Shown: positions 24,800 through 33,616 of the stretch, piece by piece
How positions within the stretch are numbered: the first letter of the stretch is position 1
Layout of the letters: each line of letters begins with the position of its first letter
NCBI RefSeq assembly: GCF_022750545.1
Contig: NZ_PUIC01000008.1
Span: 62,001 to 126,000, forward strand
Source: Caulobacter sp. CCUG 60055
GTDB taxonomy: Bacteria > Pseudomonadota > Alphaproteobacteria > Caulobacterales > Caulobacteraceae
Reading direction: 5' to 3'
DNA length: 64,000 nucleotides
The notes under the pieces: generated by a model
What the model was told of the DNA's origin: nothing
What the model saw: only the letters and a program-made list of their open reading frames with translations
Database searches by the model: none
Position numbers and translations under genes: made by a program

Positions 24800-26350
24800 A
24801 TGGGCTCCAAGTGGAAGATCCTGGCCGCCGCCTGCGCGGTCGCCCTGCTGGCGGGCTCCGCCGCCGCGCCCGCCTGGGCCGACGACGACGCCAAGCCCGC
24901 CGCCGACGCCAAGAAGGACGAGGGCAAGAAGGGCGAGGGGGCCGACAAGTTCATCGGCGACCTGCCGCCGTTCCCCAAGGACGCCAGCGTCAAACAGGTG
25001 ACGCACGTCGCCGGCAAGACCCTGAACTACACCGCCACCGTCGGCTCGCTGCCGGTGCGCGACGACAAGGGCAAGAAGATCGCCGAGGTGGTGTTCACCG
25101 CCTACGTCCTGGACGGGCCGCGCGATCCCAGCCGGCCGATCACCTTCGCCTTCAACGGCGGCCCCGGCGCGGCCTCGGTCTATCTGAACCTCGGGGCCAT
25201 AGGGCCCAAGCGCATCCAGTTCGGGGCCCAGGGCGACAGCCCCTCCGATCCGGCGCGGCTGGTCGACAACCCCGGCACCTGGCTCGACTTCACCGACATG
25301 GTGTTCATCGATCCGGTCGGCACCGGCTATTCGCGCTCGCTGGTCAACGACGAGGAGAGCAAGAAGCAGTTCTTCACGGTCAAGTCCGACATCGCCTACC
25401 TGTCGCGGGTGGTGTTCGACTGGCTGGTCAAGAACGAGCGCATGGCTTCGCCCAAGTTCGTGGTCGGCGAAAGCTACGGCGGTTTCCGCACCCCGCGCAT
25501 CGCCCACTATCTGCAGACCGACCTCGGCGTCGGCCCCAGCGGCGTGGTGATGGTCTCGCCGTTCCTCGACGCCCAGTCCGAGCAGGGCGGCAACTTCTCG
25601 CCGATGTCGTGGATCGGCACGCTGCCGTCGATGGCCGCCGCCAATTACGAGCGCCAGGGCAAGCCGCTGACGCCCGAGACCATGGCCGCCGTCGAGGCCT
25701 ACGCCCGTTCCGAGTTCGCCGTCGACCTGCTGAAAGGCCGTTCCGACCAGGCCGCCGTCGATCGCATCGTCCACAAGGTGACCGAGTTCACCGGCCTCAA
25801 TCCCACATTCGTCAAGCGTTCGGGCGGTCGCATCGAAAGCCGCGCCTTCCTGCGCGAGCTCTATCGCGACCAGGGCAAGGTCGGCTCGTGGTACGATTCC
25901 AACGTCACCGCCTACGACCCCTTCCCGTGGTCGCCCGACGCGCCGGACGGCGATCCGATCCTCAACCAGATCATCGCCCCGACCACCAGCGCCATGGTCG
26001 ACTTCACCAACCGCACCGTCGGCTGGAAGCTGTCGGCTCGCTACAACGCCCTCAGCAACGACGTCGGCGAGAAGTGGGAGAAGGGCTGGTGGGCGACCGC
26101 CGAGTCGGTGACGGACTTCCGCCAGGCGGTGGCGACGGACCCGAAGATGAAGGTGCTGATCGTCCACGGCTACGACGACCTGTCGTGCCCGTACTTCGTC
26201 TCCAAGCTGATCGTCGACCAGATGCCGACGATGGGCGAGGCGGGCCGGGTGCAGATCAAGGTCTATCCGGGCGGGCACATGTTCTACAGCCGTCCCGACA
26301 GCCAGGCGGCCCTGCGCCGCGACGTGATGGGCGTCTACGCCGCGCGGTGA
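24800..26350 (+). CDS. Exported S10 serine carboxypeptidase-like protein, copy 2
   Basis: A 516-residue paralogue of the preceding gene, 38 bp downstream and probably cotranscribed. It has its own signal peptide (cleavage near AAPAWA) followed by a charged Asp/Lys-rich linker. Nucleophile Ser225 is in VVGESYGG, with the acid in IVHGYDDLSCPYF and the base in YPGGHMFYSRP. A well-placed GAAGGAAG precedes the ATG at 24800. The central region (about residues 185-420) differs from copy 1 at many positions, consistent with distinct substrate preferences. Confidence 0.92.
   Translation: MGSKWKILAAACAVALLAGSAAAPAWADDDAKPAADAKKDEGKKGEGADKFIGDLPPFPKDASVKQVTHVAGKTLNYTATVGSLPVRDDKGKKIAEVVFTAYVLDGPRDPSRPITFAFNGGPGAASVYLNLGAIGPKRIQFGAQGDSPSDPARLVDNPGTWLDFTDMVFIDPVGTGYSRSLVNDEESKKQFFTVKSDIAYLSRVVFDWLVKNERMASPKFVVGESYGGFRTPRIAHYLQTDLGVGPSGVVMVSPFLDAQSEQGGNFSPMSWIGTLPSMAAANYERQGKPLTPETMAAVEAYARSEFAVDLLKGRSDQAAVDRIVHKVTEFTGLNPTFVKRSGGRIESRAFLRELYRDQGKVGSWYDSNVTAYDPFPWSPDAPDGDPILNQIIAPTTSAMVDFTNRTVGWKLSARYNALSNDVGEKWEKGWWATAESVTDFRQAVATDPKMKVLIVHGYDDLSCPYFVSKLIVDQMPTMGEAGRVQIKVYPGGHMFYSRPDSQAALRRDVMGVYAAR
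24953..25342 (+). repeat. Gene-conversion tract, copy 2
   Basis: The partner of the tract at 23370-23759: equal length, about 98% nucleotide identity. It encodes the segment from IGDLPPFPKDAS to the GTGYSRSL motif. Confidence 0.8.
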
Positions 26351-26358
26351 CCTGATTT

Positions 26359-26381
26359 CCCTCCCCCATCGAGGGGGAGGG
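26359..26381. terminator. Stem-loop between convergent S10 and ycaQ genes
   Basis: A perfect 9-bp inverted repeat CCCTCCCCC/GGGGGAGGG with a 5-nt loop lies 8 bp after the S10 stop and overlaps the stop of ycaQ by a single base pair at its right edge. It lacks a clear T-run but is positioned as a shared convergent terminator. Confidence 0.5.
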
Positions 26382-27581
26382 CTATCGGATTTGCGCCGCC
26401 AGCGCCCTCGCCAGGTCGCCGCGGCCGTTCACCTGTACGCCGTCCAGACCCAGCCAGCCGGCCATCAGCCGCAGTTCGGCGGCCAGGGCCTCGGCCGTCT
26501 CGGCCTCCGGCGCGCCGGGCTCCAGATGGGCGGCCTGGACGCGCAGCACGCCGGCCTGGCGGTCGGCCTTGAGGTCGACGCGGGCGGTGATCGCCTGTCC
26601 CTGCAGGAACGGCAGCACGTAGTAGCCGTGCTCGCGCTTGTGCGCCGGGGTGTAGATCTCCAACCGGATGCGGGCGCCGAACAGCCGCTCGGTGCGCTCG
26701 CGCCGCCAGATCAGCGAATCGAACGGCGAGAGCAGGGCGCCGGGCGCGCCCTTGCGGCCGATCTTCGCCTCGGGATCGAGATAGGCCTGCTGGCGCCAGC
26801 CCTCGACCTGGACCGGGACCAGCTGGCCGGCCTCGACCAGCTCGGCGACGCGGGCCCTCGTCTCGGCGGCCGGCATGCGGAAATAGTCGCGCAGGTCGCC
26901 CTCGGTGGCCACGCCCATGGTCCGCGCCGCGATGCGCAGCAGGGCGCGGTGGGCGTCCGCCTCGTCGGGCGTCGGCGCGTCGACGATCGCCCGCGGCAGC
27001 ACCCGCTCGGTCAGGTCGTAGATGCGCTCGAAGCCCCGCCGGGTCCTGGTGGTGATGAAGCCGGCCCAGAACAGCCATTCCAGCGCCCGCTTGCCGTCGC
27101 TCCATTCCCACCAGCCGCCGGCGCGCTTTTCCCCGGTGGCGAAGTCCGCCCCGCTGACCGGGCCGCGCTTTTCGATCTCGGCCAGGATGTTGTCGATATA
27201 GTCGCGCCGCTCGCGGCCCATGCGGGCTATGCCGCCCCACACCCCGTCGCCAGCCTCGGCGCGGGCCATCCGCCAGCGCATCAGCGGTTGCAGCGCCAGG
27301 GGCATCAGCGAGGCCTCGTGGCCCCAGTACTCGAACAGGCTGCGCTTGGCGCCGTAGGCCTCGCGTTCGAGCAGGGCCGCGTCATAGGCTCCCAGGCGGG
27401 AGAAGCCCGGCAGGTAGTGCGAGCGGACCAGGACGTTGACGCTGTCGATCTGGATCAGCCCGACGCGGTCGACCATGGTCCGGAAACGACGGCCGTCGAC
27501 GGCGACAGGACGTCCGTCGACCAGGCCCTGGGCGGCCAGGGCGATGCGCCGGGCCTCGCCGGCGGTGAGCTTGTCCTTCAT
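26382..27581 (-). CDS. ycaQ: YcaQ/AlkX-family crosslink-repair DNA glycosylase
   Basis: A 399-residue winged-helix DNA glycosylase of the HTH_42 (YcaQ/AlkZ) superfamily. The catalytic-site QxD motif is QIDSVNVL (Gln44-Ile-Asp46). Further landmarks are LFEYWGHEASLMP and, near the C-terminus, LLSPFDSLIWRRERTERLFG. E. coli YcaQ removes bases in interstrand crosslinks and N7-alkylated guanine, fitting the other alkylation-repair genes in this window. It follows ppk2 by 22 bp on the same strand. Confidence 0.92.
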   Translation of the reverse strand: MKDKLTAGEARRIALAAQGLVDGRPVAVDGRRFRTMVDRVGLIQIDSVNVLVRSHYLPGFSRLGAYDAALLEREAYGAKRSLFEYWGHEASLMPLALQPLMRWRMARAEAGDGVWGGIARMGRERRDYIDNILAEIEKRGPVSGADFATGEKRAGGWWEWSDGKRALEWLFWAGFITTRTRRGFERIYDLTERVLPRAIVDAPTPDEADAHRALLRIAARTMGVATEGDLRDYFRMPAAETRARVAELVEAGQLVPVQVEGWRQQAYLDPEAKIGRKGAPGALLSPFDSLIWRRERTERLFGARIRLEIYTPAHKREHGYYVLPFLQGQAITARVDLKADRQAGVLRVQAAHLEPGAPEAETAEALAAELRLMAGWLGLDGVQVNGRGDLARALAAQIR

Positions 27582-27603
27582 CGCCGGGCGCCGGCTTCTA
27601 CTT

Positions 27604-28365
27604 CTACTTCTCCAGGCGGCCGTCGCCGAGCGCCGCCGTCTCGAAGGGGAAGACGACTTCGGGATCGGGCCGCTCGACGCATTCGGTGACGTGGGCCGGG
27701 GCGACCGCGTGCAGCAGGTGGCGGATGGTGTTCAGCCGGGCGGTCTTCTTGTGGTCGGTGTGGACGATGATCCAGGGCGCGAAGGCGGTGTGGCTGCGCG
27801 TCAGCATGGCGTCGCGCGCCTTGGAATAGTCCTTCCACTTCTCCTGGGCCACGGCGTCCAGTGAGCTGACCTTGAGGACCTTGAGCGGATCGGTGCGCCG
27901 GGCCTCCAGACGCAGGGCCTGCTCCTTCTTGGAGATGTCGAGCCAGAACTTGACGATGCGGATGCCGCTCTCGACCAGCATGCGCTCGAAGGCGGGCGTG
28001 TCGCGGATGAAATCCTCCTGCTCCTTGGAGGAGGAAAAGCCCATCACCACCTCGACGCCGGCGCGGTTGTACCAGGAGCGGTTGAAGAACACGATCTCGC
28101 CGGCGGCCGGCAGGTGGCGGGCGTAGCGCTGGAACCACCACTCGGAGCGTTCGCGGTCCGAGGGCTTGGGCAGGGCGACCACGCGGGTGTTCCGGGCGGC
28201 CAGGTGTTCGGTGATGCGCTTGATCGCGCCGTCCTTGCCGGCGCCGTCGCGGCCCTCGAAAATGACGAGGATCTTCTCGTCCTTCTCGATCGCCCACTGC
28301 TGCATGCGGACCAGTTCGATCTGCAGCTTGACCAAAGCGTCTTCGTAGTCATCCGATTTGCTCAT
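27604..28365 (-). CDS. ppk2: Polyphosphate kinase 2
   Basis: A 253-residue class I-type PPK2 that transfers phosphate between polyphosphate and nucleoside diphosphates. Walker A is EGRDGAGKDG (residues 37-46), with IVFFNRSWYNRAGVEVVMGF around residue 91 as the Walker B/lid region (cited as FFNRSWYNR). The ATG at 28365 (MSKSDDYEDAL) is preferred because GAGG lies 8 nt upstream; the in-frame ATG at 28395 has no such signal. Direction of the reaction and GDP versus ADP preference cannot be read here. Confidence 0.93.
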   Translation of the reverse strand: MSKSDDYEDALVKLQIELVRMQQWAIEKDEKILVIFEGRDGAGKDGAIKRITEHLAARNTRVVALPKPSDRERSEWWFQRYARHLPAAGEIVFFNRSWYNRAGVEVVMGFSSSKEQEDFIRDTPAFERMLVESGIRIVKFWLDISKKEQALRLEARRTDPLKVLKVSSLDAVAQEKWKDYSKARDAMLTRSHTAFAPWIIVHTDHKKTARLNTIRHLLHAVAPAHVTECVERPDPEVVFPFETAALGDGRLEK

Positions 28366-28424
28366 GGGCGCAGCCTCGGCATTCTTGCGCGCCATGGCAA
28401 GATCACATCGCGAGGGAGGCCGTC

Positions 28425-28718
28425 CTGTACGTCGTCGTTTGGGAATATCTGGCGCACCCGGAGCGGGTCGACGCCTTTGTCGAGGCCTATGGGGCGATGG
28501 GAGCCTGGGCGCGCCTGTTTCGCCGGGGCGACGGCTTCCTCGGCGTGCAGCTCCTGCGCGACCTGGAGGAGCCGACCCGCTTCGTGACCATAGATCGATG
28601 GCGCTCCCGCGACGCCTTCACCGCCTTCATGACCCAGCATCGGGCCCTCTACGTGGCGCTCGACGAGAAGCTGGCCGACTTGACGCTGACGGAGATGCGG
28701 CTAGGCGACTGTGAATGA
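28425..28718 (+). CDS. Antibiotic biosynthesis monooxygenase (ABM)-domain protein with CTG start
   Basis: A 97-residue ferredoxin-like-fold ABM domain protein. The first strand YVVVWEYLAHPERVDAFVEAYG lies upstream of the first in-frame ATG at 28497. The only near-cognate start that keeps it is CTG at 28425, with GGAGG at 28415-28419 five nt before. Later landmarks are GFLGVQLLRDLEEPTRFVTIDRW and FTAFMTQHRALYVALDE. Activity unknown; members include small oxidases and heme-degrading enzymes. Its stop overlaps the rsmE start (ATGA), so the two are coupled. Confidence 0.8.
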   Translation: MYVVVWEYLAHPERVDAFVEAYGAMGAWARLFRRGDGFLGVQLLRDLEEPTRFVTIDRWRSRDAFTAFMTQHRALYVALDEKLADLTLTEMRLGDCE

Positions 28719-29476
28719 TCCGCCTCCACGTTCCCGATCCGCTCGCCGCCGGCGCCGTCGTCGTCCCTTCCGCCGACCAGGCGCGCTATCTGGTCGGCGT
28801 CATGCGCCAGGGCCTCGGCGACAGCGTGCTGCTGTTCAACGGCCGCGACGGCGAATGGCGGGCGCAGCTGGTCGAGGTCTCCAAGAAGGGATGCCGGCTG
28901 GCGGCGGTCGAGCGGGTCCGCGAGCAGACGTCGCCGCCGGACCTCGACCTGATCGTCGCCCTGGTCAAGCGCGGCCCGCTGGAGACCATCGTCGAGAAGG
29001 CGGTCGAGCTGGGGGCGCGGCGCATACGCCTGGCCCTGACCCGGCGCACCAACGCCGACCACACCAACGTCGCGCGCCTCCAGGCCATCGCGACCGAGGC
29101 CGCCGAGCAGACCGGCCGGCTGGAGACGCCGCAGGTGGTCGCGCCCGAGAAGCTCGACCGCATCCTCGACGCCTGGCCCGACGGGCGGCGGCTGATGTTC
29201 TGCGACGAGGCGGGCGACGATCCCGCCGCCGAGTGGGGCGGCCGGGCAGGGCGGGCGCGCTCGGCGCTCGCCGCCCTGGCCGAGGCCGGGGGCGGGCCCT
29301 GGGCGGTGCTGATCGGGCCCGAGGGCGGTTTCGCGCCGGAGGAGCGGGCGCGTCTGCGCGAGGCGGCCTTCGTCGCGCCGGTGACGCTGGGTCCCAGGAT
29401 CCTGCGGGCCGACACCGCCGCCATCGCCGCCCTGGCGCTGTGGCAGGCGGCGCGCGGCGATTGGACGGAAAACTGA
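28715..29476 (+). CDS. rsmE: 16S rRNA m3U1498 methyltransferase
   Basis: A 253-residue SPOUT-class methyltransferase that methylates N3 of U1498 in 16S rRNA. The N-terminal PUA-like part includes HYLVGVMRQGLGD-like sequence (here ARYLVGVMRQGLGDSV). The C-terminal trefoil-knot motifs are LIGPEGGFAPEE and LGPRILRADTAAIAAL. The ATG at 28715 overlaps the preceding ABM gene by four bases. The next gene, gshA, begins 119 bp downstream. Confidence 0.95.
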   Translation: MIRLHVPDPLAAGAVVVPSADQARYLVGVMRQGLGDSVLLFNGRDGEWRAQLVEVSKKGCRLAAVERVREQTSPPDLDLIVALVKRGPLETIVEKAVELGARRIRLALTRRTNADHTNVARLQAIATEAAEQTGRLETPQVVAPEKLDRILDAWPDGRRLMFCDEAGDDPAAEWGGRAGRARSALAALAEAGGGPWAVLIGPEGGFAPEERARLREAAFVAPVTLGPRILRADTAAIAALALWQAARGDWTEN

Positions 29477-29595
29477 GTTCTCTTCGCGCCTCTTGAGCGG
29501 CGCCATATTGGCGCCCACTTGCTGAACGGCGTAAAGATCGCCGCGACCGGGGCCGCGCCGCCGGTGTTGCAGGTGCGTTCCTTGGGAGATGCTGA

Positions 29596-30978
29596 ATGGC
29601 CGATGTCATGACGGACCAACGTCCGCTGGTTCTTGAGGACCTGGCCGAATACCTGGCCGAAGGCTGCAAACCGGCGAGCGAGTTCCGCATCGGCGCCGAG
29701 CATGAGAAGTTCGGCTTCCGGCTGCACAGCTACGAGCCGGTCCCCTACGAAGCCGACGGCCAGGGCCGGGGCGGCATTCACGCCATGCTGGTGGGTTTGC
29801 GCCGGTTCGGCTGGACCGACGTGCTGGAGAGCGGCCCGCGCGGCGACACCCTGATCGGCCTGGAGCGGGGCGGCGCCAGCGTCAGCCTGGAGCCGGGCGG
29901 CCAGTTCGAGCTGTCCGGCGCGGCCCTGCCCGACATCCACGCCATCTGCGCCGAGACCGGCCGCCACCTGGAGGAGGTCAAGGCCGTCGCCGACGAGCTG
30001 GGCCTGGGCTTCATCGGCCTGGGCTTCAGCCCGACCCTGCGCCGCGACCAGGTTCCGGTGATGCCCAAGGGGCGCTACGACGTCATGCGCGCCTACATGC
30101 CCAAGGTCGGCTCGCTCGGCCTCGACATGATGCTGCGCACCTGCACCGTGCAGTCGAACCTCGACTTCTCGTCCGAGGCCGACATGGTCGCCAAGTTCCG
30201 CATGAGCCTGGCCCTGCAGCCGATCGCCACGGCCCTGTTCGCCAACTCGCCGTTCACCGAGGGCAAGCCCAACGGCTTCCTGTCGGCCCGCGCCAACGTC
30301 TGGACCGACACCGACGCCGACCGCACCGGCCTGCTCGACTTCGTGTTCCAGGACGGCTTCGGCTTCGAGACCTACGCCCGCTACGCCATGGACGTGCCGA
30401 TGTATTTCGCCAAGCGCGACGGCCGCTATGTCGACCTGTCGGGGCAGTCGTTCCGCGCCTTCATGGCCGGCGAGCTGGCGGCGCTGCCGGGCGAGCGGGC
30501 GACGATGAAGGACTGGGGCGACCACATCACCACCATCTTCCCCGAGGTGCGGCTGAAGAAGTACCTGGAGATGCGCGGCGCCGACGGCGGCCCGTGGAGC
30601 AGCATCTGCGCCCTGCAGGCCCTGTGGACGGGCGTGTTCTACGACGGCGCGGCCCTGGCCGCCGCCTGGGACCTGTGCAAGCACTGGACGAGCGAGGACC
30701 GGGCCAGGCTGCGCGGCGACGCCGCCCGCACCGGGCTCAAGGGAACGGTGGCCGGCCGGCCCGTGCGGGACGTGGCCAGGGATTTCGTCGCCATCGCCAA
30801 GGAGGGGCTCAAGCGCCGCGCCCGCCTGGACGCCAGCTTCCTCGACGAGACCGTCTATCTGCGCGAGCTGGAGGAGATCGCCGACAGCGGCGTCACGCCG
30901 GCCGAGCAACTGCTCGACCTCTATCACGGCCGCTGGCAGGGCGACGTGACCCGGGTCTTCGAGGAATTCGCCTACTAA
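29596..30978 (+). CDS. gshA: Glutamate--cysteine ligase, plant/proteobacterial type
   Basis: A 460-residue glutamate-cysteine ligase of the alphaproteobacterial/plant type (GCS2 fold), the first step of glutathione synthesis. Landmarks include FRIGAEHEKFGF (metal/glutamate site), SLEPGGQFELSGA and FIGLGFSPTLRRDQVPVMPKGRY, cited by its ends GLGFSPT and MPKGRY. Length matches the plant-type family rather than the E. coli enzyme. The MAPEG and gamma-glutamyltransferase genes elsewhere in the window could use its product. Confidence 0.93.
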   Translation: MADVMTDQRPLVLEDLAEYLAEGCKPASEFRIGAEHEKFGFRLHSYEPVPYEADGQGRGGIHAMLVGLRRFGWTDVLESGPRGDTLIGLERGGASVSLEPGGQFELSGAALPDIHAICAETGRHLEEVKAVADELGLGFIGLGFSPTLRRDQVPVMPKGRYDVMRAYMPKVGSLGLDMMLRTCTVQSNLDFSSEADMVAKFRMSLALQPIATALFANSPFTEGKPNGFLSARANVWTDTDADRTGLLDFVFQDGFGFETYARYAMDVPMYFAKRDGRYVDLSGQSFRAFMAGELAALPGERATMKDWGDHITTIFPEVRLKKYLEMRGADGGPWSSICALQALWTGVFYDGAALAAAWDLCKHWTSEDRARLRGDAARTGLKGTVAGRPVRDVARDFVAIAKEGLKRRARLDASFLDETVYLRELEEIADSGVTPAEQLLDLYHGRWQGDVTRVFEEFAY

Positions 30979-31002
30979 AGGGCGGGGCGGCGCGCCGGCG
31001 GC

Positions 31003-31515
31003 CTAGCTGGAGCGGATGTCGTCGGAATCCTCGTACTCGCCGGCCTCCTCGCCGGGCATGTCGACATTGGCCGCCCAGTGGTCGAGCTGGCTGGAGCCGG
31101 CTCCGGAATCGGTGTGTTCGACCGCCGCGCGCACGTCGTCGGCCGTGCGGCCTTCGTCGATCTCGTGGATTTCGACCTGATCGGGATAGAAGGCCAGCAG
31201 GCCGCGTATAGCCTCGACGGCGGGGTAGGGGGCCTCGTAGCTCCACACGGCGTCCTCGGCGAACCGGCCGTCGCGGAAGATCCGGTAGTACGACGCCTCG
31301 CCCTTGTAGGGGCAATGGGTGCGGCGGTCGGTCTTGGCCAGCACCTCCATCTCGACGTCCTCGCGGGGGATGTACTGCACGGGCTTGTAGCCGGCCTCCT
31401 TGAGGGTCAGCGCGTTGGCGGTGTCGGCGAGGATGTGGCCGGCGTAGAGCACGCGCACGCGCTTCGGGTTCCAGGCGATGGTGATGGGGTGGTCGGGACC
31501 GGGGGTCTTCATCAT
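31003..31515 (-). CDS. DUF427 domain protein
   Basis: A 170-residue DUF427 protein. The core reads ITIAWNPKRVRVLYAGHILADTANALTLKEAGYKPVQYIPREDV, cited by VRVLYAGHILADT and YIPREDVEM, then THCPYKGEASYYRIFRDG. The C-terminus ends in an acidic tail (GEEAGEYEDSDD). The family adopts a beta-rich fold and has no proven function. It starts with two adjacent ATG codons (31515 and 31512) after GGAGA. It faces the POT transporter gene across 195 bp. Confidence 0.9.
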   Translation of the reverse strand: MMKTPGPDHPITIAWNPKRVRVLYAGHILADTANALTLKEAGYKPVQYIPREDVEMEVLAKTDRRTHCPYKGEASYYRIFRDGRFAEDAVWSYEAPYPAVEAIRGLLAFYPDQVEIHEIDEGRTADDVRAAVEHTDSGAGSSQLDHWAANVDMPGEEAGEYEDSDDIRSS

Positions 31516-31652
31516 CGGATATCTCCGTCGGCGCCTGGAGAACGCGCGAAGCCCGCGCCTGGGTTCCGTGGGCGGCGTCCGGCGACGCCATGCTTGTGAA
31601 ACATTCTATCGCATGGTTCTCTGCCCCCAAACGCGGGGGTTAGGGGCGTTTT

Positions 31653-31664
31653 GATCTTAAGATC
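31653..31664. promoter_or_regulatory. 12-bp palindrome upstream of the POT transporter
   Basis: GATCTTAAGATC is a perfect palindrome located 47 bp before the POT start codon in a short AT-richer stretch. A CCCCC-AAACGC-GGGGG stem lies just before it (31624-31639). It could be an operator; no regulator gene is adjacent. Confidence 0.3.
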
Positions 31665-31710
31665 GCGCCGGCCCACCGTCGAAACGCATCAGAATTAGGG
31701 CCTTCCAAAT

Positions 31711-33537
31711 ATGAATTGGGTAATGATGCTGGGGATCGCGGTCACGGTGGTGACAGCAATCCCGGTGGTGCTCCAATTGCGATCACATCCGCGCGGTCTC
31801 GTCGTGCTTTTCTTCGCCGAGATGTGGGAGCGGTTTTCCTACTACGGCATGCGCGGGCTGCTGATCTTCTACCTGACGCAGCAATTCCTGTTCGACGACA
31901 AATTCAGCCAGGGGCAGTACGGCGCCTACACCGCGCTGGTCTATCTGACGCCGCTGGTCGGCGGTTTCGTCGCCGACCGGTTCCTGGGCACCCGCAAGGC
32001 CATCGTTTTCGGGGCGCTGCTGCTCGTCGTCGGCCACATGACCATGGGCATCGAGGGCAAGCCGGCCACCCAGGTCCTGCACTATGGCGAGCGCCAGTAC
32101 GTGTTCAACGTCGAAGGGCGCGGCGATTCGCGGCACGTTCGCCTGAAGGTCGACGACAAGCTCTACGACTACGCCCCCGCGGCCGATGGCGGCCTGCAGA
32201 TCAAAGACCTGCCCGCGGCCTCGCCGCTGCCCTCCGTCCTGCCCAAGGGCTCCTACAGCCTGAGCGTCCAGGAACGCGACCCGCTCTATGTCAACATCTT
32301 CTATCTGGCCCTGTCGCTGATCGTGCTGGGCGTCGGCTTCCTCAAGCCGAACATCTCGGCCATCGTCGGCCAGCTCTACCCCGAGCGCGACCCGCGCCGG
32401 GACCCCGGCTTCACCCTGTTCTACTACGGCATCAATCTCGGCTCGTTCTGGGCGGGCCTGCTCTGCGGGCTGCTCGGCGAGAAGGTCGGCTGGTGGGCGG
32501 GCTTCGGCATGGCCGGGGTCGGCATGCTGGCCGGCTTCGTGGTCTTCGTGCTGGGCAAGCCGCTGCTGATGGGCAAGGGCGAGCCGCCGGACCCGGTCAA
32601 GCTGGCCAAGCCGGTGGCGGGGCCGATCAACCTCGAATGGTCGATCTACCTGCTCAGCCTTCTCGGCCTGGCGGTGGTGTTCTTCCTGGTCCAGCGCAAC
32701 GCCGTGGTCGGCTACATCCTGCTGGCCGGTTCGGCCGCCACCCTGGCCTATCTGGGCTGGTTCATGACGATGAAATGCACCAAGGTCGAGCGCGAGCGGC
32801 TGATGCTCGCCCTGACCCTCATCCTGGGTTCGGTGGTGTTCTGGGCCCTGTTCGAGCAGGCCGGCTCGTCGCTGAACCAGTTCGCCCAGCGCAACACCCA
32901 ACTAGCCATCTCGGCCACGCAGAACCTGGCGGCGGCCCAGACCCAGGCGTTCAACCCGTTCTTCATCCTGCTGTTCGCGCCGGTGTTCTCGGCGCTATGG
33001 GCCTTCCTGGGCCGGCGCGGGGCCGATCCCAACCCGGTGGTGAAGTTCGGCCTGGCGCTGCTGCAGGTCGGCCTGGGCTTCTTCGTGCTGGTCTGGGGTT
33101 CGAGCTTCGCCGACGCCGACCACCGGGTGCCGCTGATGTTCCTGCTGCTGGCCTATCTGCTGCACACCACGGGCGAGCTGTGCCTGTCGCCGGTCGGCCT
33201 GTCGTGGATGACCAAGCTGTCGCCTGCGGCGGTTGTGGCCACGATCATGGCCACCTGGTTCCTGGGCACTTCGGGCGGCCAGATGGTGGCGGGCCTCGTC
33301 GCCCAGCTCACCGCCGCCGAGACCGTCGCCGGCGTGGTGCTCGATCCGGCCAAGGCGCTGGAGACCTATGTCGGCGTCTTCCGGATGATCGGCTTCTGGG
33401 GCGTCGGCCTGGGCGCCCTGCTGCTGCTGCTCAGCCCGGTGCTCAAGCGCTGGGCGCACGGCGTCGACAAGAACCGCACGGCCGAGGAGATCGAGGCCGC
33501 CGGCCTCGAGCCCGCGCCGTCCAAGCCCGGCGCCTGA
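31711..33537 (+). CDS. POT/PTR-family proton-dependent oligopeptide transporter
   Basis: A 608-residue MFS transporter of the POT family for di/tripeptides or related compounds. The signature ExxERFxYYG appears as EMWERFSYYGMRGLL. It begins with an extra hydrophobic helix (MNWVMMLGIAVTVVTAIPVVL) before the usual first helix. Between helix 3 and helix 4 it carries an insert of about 75 residues (113-190) with a beta-rich look, expected in the periplasm. A later conserved PTR2 motif is FTLFYYGINLGSFWAGLLCG. A strong terminator follows at 33555-33583. Confidence 0.92.
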   Translation: MNWVMMLGIAVTVVTAIPVVLQLRSHPRGLVVLFFAEMWERFSYYGMRGLLIFYLTQQFLFDDKFSQGQYGAYTALVYLTPLVGGFVADRFLGTRKAIVFGALLLVVGHMTMGIEGKPATQVLHYGERQYVFNVEGRGDSRHVRLKVDDKLYDYAPAADGGLQIKDLPAASPLPSVLPKGSYSLSVQERDPLYVNIFYLALSLIVLGVGFLKPNISAIVGQLYPERDPRRDPGFTLFYYGINLGSFWAGLLCGLLGEKVGWWAGFGMAGVGMLAGFVVFVLGKPLLMGKGEPPDPVKLAKPVAGPINLEWSIYLLSLLGLAVVFFLVQRNAVVGYILLAGSAATLAYLGWFMTMKCTKVERERLMLALTLILGSVVFWALFEQAGSSLNQFAQRNTQLAISATQNLAAAQTQAFNPFFILLFAPVFSALWAFLGRRGADPNPVVKFGLALLQVGLGFFVLVWGSSFADADHRVPLMFLLLAYLLHTTGELCLSPVGLSWMTKLSPAAVVATIMATWFLGTSGGQMVAGLVAQLTAAETVAGVVLDPAKALETYVGVFRMIGFWGVGLGALLLLLSPVLKRWAHGVDKNRTAEEIEAAGLEPAPSKPGA

Positions 33538-33554
33538 CGGGCCGCGGAACGACC

Positions 33555-33583
33555 AGGGGCCCCGGAGCGATCCGGGGCCCTTT
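33555..33583 (+). terminator. Terminator of the POT transporter gene
   Basis: A 10-bp perfect stem GGGCCCCGGA (33557-33566) / TCCGGGGCCC (33571-33580), extended by one G-T pair, has a GCGA tetraloop and is followed by TTT. It lies 18 bp after the POT stop and 34 bp before the convergent TonB receptor stop. Confidence 0.75.
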
Positions 33584-33616
33584 CCGCATCCGCCGCCGAC
33601 ATTTGCGGCCTGGACG

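Noticed and set aside
23309-26350. A 1013-codon open frame that seems to fuse two proteins
   Set aside because: Its first ~497 codons are an out-of-frame shadow of the first S10 gene. Only the part from 24800 is a real protein, and that gene has its own start, ribosome binding site and signal peptide.
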